From Spisula solida (lineage: Eukaryota > Mollusca > Bivalvia > Venerida > Mactridae): DNA of 64,000 bases. Below the pieces are notes generated by a model. That model saw only the letters and a program-made list of their open reading frames with translations, was not told the DNA's origin and made no database searches. Below are positions 55,400-64,000 of the stretch, piece after piece; the first letter of the stretch is position 1; the number at the start of each line of letters is the position of its first letter. The stretch covers positions 2,922,453 to 2,986,452 of the forward strand of contig OX365946.1 of the NCBI GenBank assembly GCA_947247005.1. The letters run 5' to 3'. Position numbers and translations under genes: made by a program.

Positions 55400-57515
55400 A
55401 GTTACGAAACATATTCCCCATGGGATATGCAACACTGCAAAGTACAGGCATCCCAAGATCATATGGGGTACATAACACTTGTCAATACAACCACCCAATG
55501 TCACATTCCGTACTCACTATCACAGAGTACAGCCATACAATGCCGTATGGGGTAGTCACTACCACTTCTTATTGCCATACTAGGCCATAAGGGGTACCAA
55601 ACCCTTTGTTATGCTTACCACTACCAATTACACCATTATCAGGCATGCCTGGGTACTCATCACCATCATATATTAGGCATGAATGGGGTGTAACCAACAC
55701 CGAGTACACCCATATCATGCCCTTAGGCGGGGTTCTTAAAACACTTAATAGTCAACCCAGGCCTTATGGGGGACTAATAACACTGTCTATACATACATTC
55801 CGTAACCAATGGAGTACTTACAATTGCCCAATACAACCATTCCTATTGAATTCTTAATGGCGCCAGCTATATCTGAGGCCCTATGGGATACTTAATACCA
55901 AGTGGACAGCCAACCAAGAACATATTGGGCACTCACCACCCTTAATTATAGCCATAGTATGCCATAATAGATACTCACAACAACTGAGTAAAGTCATATA
56001 CATGTACATGTAAGTTTCTATATGGTACTCACTATTACTGAGCACAGCTGTACAAGGCCATATGGGTTACTCTCTAGTACAAAACTACAGTCATATAAGG
56101 CCCAAAAGGGCACTCATCCCAAATAATTACTGATTTCATACCCCATATGGGTGCTCATAACCAAATGACTTACCGTCTCACCAAGTTGTACAGAGTACAA
56201 AGGAGTCACAACAACATAGTACTGACATCCAAGGCCCAATCACCACCTATTACAGTTTATATTTTGCACTAAGTGGTCCACATAACCATTGAGTACGGTC
56301 ACACCTGACTGTGTATCAACTATGCTATGTCCTAAGGGGTTATCGGACCAACTGAATACTGCCACAGCAGGTGCAATATAGCCATCATTGGCTCTATTGG
56401 GTAATTCTCCACCACCAACCAGCCTTCTTAGGCCATATGCCCTACTCACAACTACTGTGTACGGCCATACTATGCCTGAGAGACACTCATAGTCACTGAG
56501 GAAAGCCATTCAATGCCCTATTTGGTACTTAACACTGCCTAGTACAGCCGTCCCATGCTAGCTTATGAACTCACCTCCACAAGTTCAACCATCCCAGGTA
56601 CCGATCGGGTACCCACCTATACAGAGAACAGCCATCACAGGTCCTATTGACTATCCTATACCACTGAGAACAACCAGCTCAGGCCCCATTTGGTACCAAC
56701 CTCCTCTGAGTACAGTAATCTCAGGCCCTGTTGGGCACCCACCACCTCTGAGTACAGACATCCCGGGCTGTATTGGATGCCCATCACCAGAAAGAACAGC
56801 CATCCCAGGTTCCACTTGGTACCCACAACCTCAGAGTACAGTCATCTCAGGCCCTATTGGGTACCCACCAAAGCCATTTTGGGTACTCAACATCACAGAT
56901 TAAGCCATCCCAGGCCTCATTGGGAACCCACCAACATAGATTTCAGCCCTCCTAGACCATATTGGGAACCCACCAACACAGATTTCAGCCATGCTTTGCC
57001 ATATTGGAACCCACCGACACAGATTTCAGCCATCCTATGCCATATTGGGAACCCACCAACACAGATTTCAGCCATCCTATGCCATATTGGGAACCCACCA
57101 ACACAGATTTCAGCCATCCTAGGCCATATTGGGAACCCACCAATACAAATTTCAGCCATCCTATGCCATATTGAGAACCCACCAACACAGATTTCAGCCA
57201 TCCTAGGCCATATTGGGAACACACCAACACAGATTTCAGCCATGCTTTGCCATATTAGGAACCCACCAACACAGATTTCAGACCTCCTAGGCCATATTGG
57301 GAACCCACCTACAAAGATTTCAGCCATGCTTTGCCATATTGGAACCCACCAACACAGATTTCAGCCATCCTATGCCATATTTGGAACCCACCAACACAGA
57401 TTTCAGCCATCCTAGGCCATATTTGGAACACACCAACACAGATTTCAGCCATCCTATGCCATATTGGGAACCCACCAATACAGATTTCAGCCATCCTAGG
57501 CCATATTGTGTATCT
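55400..57515. repeat. 42-bp minisatellite, degenerate on the left and homogeneous on the right
   Basis: From 56925 to 57515 about fourteen units of 42 bp (CCATATTGGGAACCCACCAA then CACAGATTTCAGCCATCCTA then TG) are nearly identical. From 55400 to 56900 the same period is visible but diverged, with GCCATATGGGGTACTCA-type and GAGTACAGCCAT-type words. Since 42 is a multiple of three and the unit has no stop in several frames, long frames are open on both strands (for example 56690-57415 plus and 56917-57327 minus). These are not taken as genes. Confidence 0.93.
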
Positions 57516-57599
57516 TCCCCACTTATAAAGCCATACAATGTCATATGATTCAGCAATTCCTGACTACATGTCGTATGTAACACATGCAATACTGGCTCT

Positions 57600-59400
57600 A
57601 GACAGATATGGAAATATAAGCAGAGGCTTCAAACAATGAACAGTAACACAGTCTACACTATTTTAAGAGTATTTTACCTTAAATGATCTTGACCTCTCAC
57701 TGGTCAGTATTGCACAACAATTCAGATAGTCCCCGTAAGATAATTATGCACCTATCAATCGTTTCCTGTGGGGAGTGGTGGACAGACCAAGAGGAATTGG
57801 ACAATTTACTTTTGGGGTCTAGTAATTCCTGGTGCACCCTAGAGAATGTTTCAAACTTATTTTCAAACATACACTGTGGTTTTGAATTTGTATGTGGTGT
57901 GATTAAATAACTGACATACGATTGTATAGATGTAAATAGTAAATGTTTAAAAGTCATGTGTGTGCATAGTGTTCTCATGAAGATATTAAATCGAGGGGCA
58001 ATCTGTGTCCCAGTTTCATAGTTTGATTATTAAATGTGTGTGTGTGTATTAAGTTAAATACATATTGTATAAAGCAAACAAAAATACTTGTACGTTTGAG
58101 ATTTTACAAAGATAAGTCAACATTGTGTTAAAATTACAGCATAAATTATATGATATTGTAAAGTTTGTAAGTAAGGTAACGTAAATTGAAACATAAATTC
58201 TTTTGTTAAAATACATGTGTTGAAAGTTCAAATGCAAACTGCGATTAAAGATATTTTGATTTCAAAATCAATTATTTTTTAGTGGTAAAGTTTATCTAAA
58301 GTCAAGAATACAAGGCTAGTAAATTGTATTTTTGTTTGATATTTAAATACATGTACATTATAATTTACATGTTGTTTAGTTAAATATACAGTTAAACTGT
58401 TTGAACTTCAAACCTATAATAGTTTTTGAGTAGGATTAAATTGTTATTTTTTATATTTTTTATATTTTTTATTGTTTTAAGTACGTTTTTAAGACACTGA
58501 CGACATGAACTTTAATTTGTATGTTTGGTAACGTAAAGTTGCAATGTAGTATTGCCTTAACATATCTTACAAGTAAGATTCTTGTTAATATATATAATAT
58601 AAACCATTATAAATATATAAAATGGTATTATATGCAACTGAAAAGTGTATGATACAATTTGAATACTTGAAATTATTGAAGGAATGAAAAACGCACATGT
58701 TTTGGAGAATGGGTGACATTTTAAGAATTGCTACCAAACATCTATCTCTTAACCTATACTGGCAATCTATACATCATTTTTTAGGTTGAATGTTGAACTT
58801 TGTAATGGTAACTTCATAATTTGATTGCCTGGTCATCTAAATTTGAAATAAAAAACTTTATGCCAAAAAACTTTTGTTTTTTTAGGGTAACGTATGTTTT
58901 CCCAAATTTATCTTCTTTAACATTGCATTTTGGCATTGAAATTCTATCAGTTTGCAGCTACTAGTTTACTCTCTTGAATAACATATGCAAACTTGGAATT
59001 ATTTAATAGCATCATGGTACAATTTATCTTTAAAAATTAAAATATTTTTTTTATATTTTAGGGGTAACGTATTTTAAAGCGTGGTAACGGAGAAAAGCCC
59101 CACCCGCCAGTTGCAAACTTTATGCCAAAATGTTCGCCACACCTTGGGGTTTCAAAAAAATATGGTCCACAAAATTCCCCCTGTGGGGGGAGCAAAACCC
59201 CCTCTGGCTCACGGTCTAAATGATACGTCATCGGTTTCTACGTCCAACGTTGGAAAATATGAAAATATTGGCAGCATAATGTCAAAGAATATAGGCAACC
59301 GCATTCGTTCCGACTTTGGTTAACATTGATGACCAGCGGTGAATCAACTTGAAATACAATAATCTTCATGTATAGAAAATTTCATTCACTTACAATGACA
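57600..59400. other. Non-coding right part of the 5.5-kb element
   Basis: AT-rich DNA with TG-repeat (58035-58050) and T-rich tracts. An 80-codon frame at 59081-59323 spans a palindromic CCCCCTGTGGGGGG; no domain is seen. Confidence 0.5.
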
Positions 59401-59452
59401 AATAAAGAAATTAGGGCTTTTTTCCTTGTATTTGTTGATCACCCCTCGTATA

Positions 59453-62400
59453 TAAGCTGGTAATTACTGATATAGGAATAACTGTACAATTTAGAGGGAA
59501 GGCGTGTCTAGTTTTCAATATATGGACACAGCAAAATTTTCCTAATAAATGGATTTACTTCATGAACCACTTACTAGATATTGTGTCCATTGCACAAATA
59601 AATGGATTAGAGGTCCAAAAATTTGAAAATCTTTGGCTTTTGATTGGACAAAGAAGTAGGATAAACTATAAGTGAATATAAATGGTCAGATAATAGTAAT
59701 CTTAACACATAAAGTAAGGTGCTATTTCGTATGTTTTTGTATTCGTGGTGTATTGAAAAGTACAGTGGTCTATAGCTAACTTTATACAGGCAATATAACT
59801 GTGTAACCTTGCATTGACCACAGTGACTCATCAAAAAACAGGTAATCGGCGTTATCGGCCAGGACTAAGAAGAGATTCCCAACATACGTCACGTTTGCAG
59901 TCTGCTGCGACTTATAGGTATATAATTAACTTGGGTAATCCAAGTTACAGATAGTATTACCCAAATCAACAAACATCCGTTAAAAGCTAACAAATGCCGT
60001 AGACGTATTAAAAGGTCACAAAGCACTTAATAAAATTGTTCTTTAGCTCAATGTAAAGTGACAATTGTCAGCCCCAGATTATATCATGTAAAAGTCTATG
60101 GCCAGTTGACAGATCTATATCATTGAAAAGCAGTATGTTTCAGGTACAAACTAAAGACCAAAAAATAGGGGGTCATGTTTAATATAAGAAAGATTTTGTT
60201 CGTCAAAGGCGGTAGACAAATTTTTACAGACGCGCGGACTGATCCAATGTGGATTTTACCCTAGTCTACTTTCGCTTTGCCAAATATGCCAAAATCTCAA
60301 AATATTCACGATGAAACATATTCTATCATTCAACTACATGTATACAATATCTTTAAACTCAATAAGATGATTCTAGTTCCATTTTGTCAAGGCATATCAC
60401 CATTTCCAGGCAAACAGAAGTTTCTGTAAGAACTATTTGAGTATCCGGTTTTGGTCCGCGTATGCATTTAGTGGTTTATTAACTAAAACGCACGCTACTG
60501 AATACGTTCGTATTCCTAGCACTTGCTGTAGAACAGTATAGTTGATACATGTTTCAATTTCGTTCAATACATTAAATATCATATACCAAATTATTCGTTA
60601 TGAAATTGTCTACAATGCTGCAGCTATTTATGTTTGTATAGAAAGTATTTAATCATAGAATCGAAGACAAGACCCGGTGGATAAACGAAAATCTGCGTGC
60701 AAGTTGTAACACAAAATATTGGTCATCGGCATAAAATAACAGCCGTTTAATTCAACACAACTTCAAATTTACGGGATATTTAACCGACCGGCACCAGAAG
60801 TGACTTGTTTTAATATATCATTCTAAAAAATACGGGTGTGAAAATTAAAAAAGTAAAACAATGAACTGTACAAACAAAAAAGTGTAATTTTGCAAAAAAA
60901 TGCCGAAAATTTCATAAGACGCAATATTATATATATTGCAGCCGAAGTATAAAAGATGTTTTCTGTTTTGAAAAGATTTGTTGAGCCCTGCATGTGGATA
61001 TGCATATGGTTTCATGTCTCATTGTAACAGCAAATACTAAATTTACACCATTTTATATTACTTAACATGATTGCCAGATATCTCCATTTTCAATGATCCA
61101 ACCCGTTTTTGTGTGGCGTAACGCCACACAATGATATTACCACTTTTCAGCTTACGACCAATTTAACGCGTTAGGCCTCGGCAAATAAATAGTTCTATGA
61201 TTTGAACAATATTACAAGCATGCAACACAGGTTACACGTATCATTGGACCTGATTTGTTTACATTACCAACATTTACTTATATTAAGACCAACGATTATA
61301 TCAGACTTTTATTTTTAGAGGATATTTATAGCAAATCATTCCGCAACGGACTATATTTCTACTACCAAAGAATGTTCTCACTGGTGGCGGGAATCTAAAA
61401 TAGTTCCCACGATTTTCAATCGAATACTGTAACGTATGTAAATCACTCCGCCGCTGCACATTGCAGACGATGACCTAATTATGTTGTATACAAACATTGA
61501 TGCTATATATAGATGGTGGGGGAACTGAAATAGTTCTACGTACATATCGATCGGCCGAAGAACAATGTTACCGCGGTAAGCGTTAAACGCACTAGTCAAT
61601 TTCTACCCTGCTTTATATAAGACCTCATAATTTTCGTATCTATTATCCGATTTTGAATATTTAAAGCTTGTAATGAAGCAGAGATATATGTCTTTTAGTC
61701 AACATTCAACACGATACCCTAATTATTAAATCCACGGCGACGAGTTAGAATTCGTTCCGCGTAAAAGTAAGTATAAAATATCCCGTTTTATACCAAATAA
61801 CAATTCAATCAACGGTCGAAAATCATCAATTATTAATTTAATATTCGATCGATTTTGTTCATTAAAGCTTGTTTTAAAAGCTGATACTTTAAGGTTTTAT
61901 AAAATGTAAAACTTGTCTTTAAAGCATTAATCGGCCGATCGATATGTGTGAGCGACACAATGTTTACCCCTTTTACATACGTCAATATAGAGTGTCATAT
62001 ACATTTAATTAACATGCGTGGTCATACGGAGAATAAACAGTCACTTATCTTGACACTGGTCGAATTCTCCAAGTCGTTAAAAATGGTATTTGTAAATATC
62101 CCTTCATTGATGCTCAGCATAGTTACTTAAGTAAGTTCCAGGTAACTGCTGGTTCTCTTGGTGTCTTTAGCAGCACAAATGTTTGAGTAAGGGTGGGCTT
62201 ATCAGAACTGTGACATAAAATTATGATACAACCTGGATTCGATATTGGATTTAATGGTATCAGTACGCCACACATTAGTACTTTCAGTGCTTTGATTAAA
62301 TTATATAAACGCCTTACGTGTTTTGTTACAGTCAGAATACAATATACAATAGTTTCAATTGGCTTCTGTTTTCTTTCTCATACTTCTGTTTCCAACATAT

Positions 62401-62640
62401 TATGGGGGAAACATATCACATTTGTGCTGGAGATTTCTCTGTCATGGTGGATGGATGTCTCTAAGAAAAGTGTCTGTTTCGATATATTTGTGAGTGACAG
62501 ATTCATTTTTTCATGTCTAAAACTAGTTGACATCTTTTGCAAATGTATTGAAAAAAATATACATACAACATTTGCAGTATGTCATTTAACTCAACGCTGT
62601 ATATCTTTTTTAAAGATATTTCTTGTTTTTCTTAGCTGTT
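59453..62640. other. Intergenic AT-rich DNA
   Basis: No gene is supported. A perfect 21-bp palindrome lies at 61110-61130. The 139-codon frame at 62223-62642 is hydrophobic and Cys-rich but has no recognisable domain or splice context. Confidence 0.45.
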
Positions 62641-62679
62641 AAAATAGTTTGGCTAACAAAATCATCATATAAACTAATG

Positions 62680-63785
62680 GAATCTATCGTTACCTGTATG
62701 GTTATTTGTTTGCCTTTTTCTTGTTCATGAGCTTGTTTTTGGAATTCTAGTTGTACTGGTTGTACTGATGATTTTGTTGTTTTTTGAACTTCAAGTTTCT
62801 TTGTCCGCCCCAGTAGTTTTTTGGACTCTTGCCAACATTTGGTGACTTGCGGATATCTTTAAAGCTTTTGCTAAGTCATCACCAAACACATTTTAGTGAT
62901 AGACACATTCGAATCACACAATGCCTGGTCCCCTCTTAATATAGATCTGACCAGTCCGCGCCTTTGCACTGACACGTTGTTGTTTTCATGCCCCAGTAGA
63001 GCAATTAGTTAGCTGTTAGACCGCCTGTTCTTTGTTCATCGTGTCGGGCTCCAAAACTGATTCTGCCACCTGACACACAGCAAAGGCTGAATTTGTTATT
63101 GCTGTTTGAACAGCCATGAATCGTAAATCTCGCTTCTTCATTAAGCTATATGAGATTCTTCGCCAAATTTCATTATTCATTTTTGGTATCAAAACCGGAT
63201 CACCGTTTTTAGGCCTGGTACGCCTTTTGCTTTAATTGTTTATACGTCTGTTGACAACGGGGAAGAAAATTCCTTGTTCATAATGTTGGCAAGCTTTTCA
63301 TTTCACTTTCCTGTCACTGCATCGTCATGGTCTAGCCCTTCTACCAGACTTTCTACAAAAGTATCATGCCCAGCATTTTGCTCAGTCATGTTATTATGCC
63401 CAGTAGGCTCTGTTTTTGCCCAGAAGGCGTTGCGCTATACCCAGTAGGCGTTAATGTTTTACTTTTCCCATTGGACTCTTTATTTGACCCTTTCATCATC
63501 ATCACCGTCGTCAGATTCGTATCAGGTCCTCAACCTTTTTGTGGGGGTTCCTGACTTTCTTTGTCACTGCCAGTAAGCTTCTCTATTGCTCCCCTAATTT
63601 GATTATGTCAGTGGCCATTGACTCCATGGATGCTTGCATTTGTTTAAAAGATGCCGCCATATCTTTTCCTGGTTCACCAGTATTATTGTCTTCTAACCTC
63701 AGTAGGGCATTTTTCATCAATTGGCTGAGAGGCCATGTTATTTCAAATAGTACTGATAACAAGCCAGACAAAACTAACAACACTT
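62680..63785 (-). pseudogene. Second gag-like ORF1 remnant (DIRS/YR-type retroelement)
   Basis: Minus-strand pieces: KNALLRLEDNN...KDMAASFKQMQAS (63783-63583, amphipathic coiled-coil-like); then RPKNGDPVLIPKMNNEIWRR and SLMKKRDLRFMAVQTAITNS followed by AFAVCQVAESVLE (about 63215-63050); then SAKARTG, GDDLAKALK and ASHQMLARVQKTTGADKET (about 62960-62800). The 'P.V..PK.N.EIW..L....K..DL..Q..Q..L' pattern is common in ORF1 of invertebrate DIRS-like elements. In-frame stops and frameshifts are frequent. Confidence 0.5.
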
Positions 63786-64000
63786 AACGAAGATAAACAA
63801 TTCAAATATTTAATAAAATTATAATCCATCCAAACACTCAACAAATCAATCCAATCCATTTATGGAATAATCACTATTCAATAACAAAATCCAATTCACA
63901 AAATATTGAATATAAGCACTCTGTCTAATCCAATACATATATTATTTGAATAATCACACAAAAATTATAACTAATCAATTCAAGTTGCCAATCTATGGCT
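63786..64000. other. AT-rich end of window
   Basis: Contains loose AATCCAATCCAT/ATTCAATA repeats; the likely upstream region of the retroelement remnant. Confidence 0.4.

Larger units (their letters stand above)
53919..59452. mobile_element. 5.5-kb TA-flanked TIR element related to 45765-46669
   Basis: Left end ACGAGGGATGATCAACAA (one mismatch) and right end inverse of ACGAGGGGTGATCAACAA are flanked by TA. About 500 bp inside the left end aligns with the reverse of copy 1's right half (AGCTGTACAACCAGATACAC, CACCTGTTTTGTG). About 120 bp inside the right end aligns with the reverse of copy 1's left half (AATGACAAATAAAGAAA). Copy 1 is therefore an internally deleted relative. The centre contains a 2.1-kb minisatellite and no recognised transposase. 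Confidence 0.75.

Noticed and set aside
55100..55555. 151-codon plus-strand frame in the 5.5-kb element
   Set aside because: No transposase or other motif, and the 3' third is degenerate minisatellite.
56690..57415. 241-codon frame with 14-residue repeats, and opposite-strand frames of 136 codons or fewer
   Set aside because: The 42-bp unit is a multiple of three without stops in several frames. Openness on both strands and degeneration to the left argue against a gene.
62223..62642. 139-codon hydrophobic frame
   Set aside because: No splice signals, domains or signal peptide of convincing form; probably chance in T-rich DNA.

Overview
This window is repeat-rich, AT-rich animal nuclear DNA. 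Coding sequence sits in short exons with GT-AG introns, and the proteins look metazoan: an ENPP-family ectoenzyme and a family 92 glycosyltransferase. The abundance of short TIR elements, foldback elements, minisatellites and a degraded L1-like LINE is typical of a bivalve or other mollusc. That assignment is an inference from gene style and repeat style; no species is claimed.

Two protein-coding genes can be reconstructed from start codon to stop codon by matching splice sites and intron phases. (1) A minus-strand ENPP4/5-like ectonucleotide pyrophosphatase/phosphodiesterase has four coding exons (13242 down to 8321), 494 codons, a signal peptide, all expected metal ligands and a C-terminal membrane anchor. 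(2) A plus-strand GT92 glycosyltransferase has five coding exons (20977 to 44040), 431 codons, a type II membrane anchor, a DMD metal motif and a C-terminal HYR motif. Its second intron is about 19.6 kb and holds much of the repeat content of the window.

Layout: 1-8.2 kb has two minisatellites and several MITE-like elements. 8.2-13.3 kb is the ENPP gene, whose introns are packed with mollusc-type repeats, including an array with perfect estrogen-response-element palindromes. 13.6-16.2 kb is a foldback element built from about 63-bp subrepeats. 17.2-20.7 kb has palindromic and TIR elements. 21-44 kb is the GT92 gene. Its giant intron holds a hAT-like MITE, a 4.6-kb TIR element with a tandem array, a 6.4-kb nested inverted repeat and a cluster of small hairpins with conserved loops. 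44.4-48.3 kb is an L1-like LINE on the minus strand, split by two TA-flanked TIR elements. 50-52 kb is a small LTR-like retroelement with a gag-like ORF. 53.9-59.45 kb is a 5.5-kb relative of the TIR elements carrying a 42-bp minisatellite. 62.7-63.8 kb is a second gag-like pseudogene.

The most unusual observations are: (a) the 3' end of the GT92 exon encoding the metal-binding motif is triplicated with its splice signals in 98-bp units, making two frame-neutral 51-nt potential mini-exons; (b) about eleven small hairpins within 420 bp have conserved loops but different, still complementary stems; (c) an intronic repeat carries five perfect ERE palindromes at a spacing of about 155 bp, three of them followed by a perfect DR1. 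The two genes show no sign of working together; they are simply neighbours.
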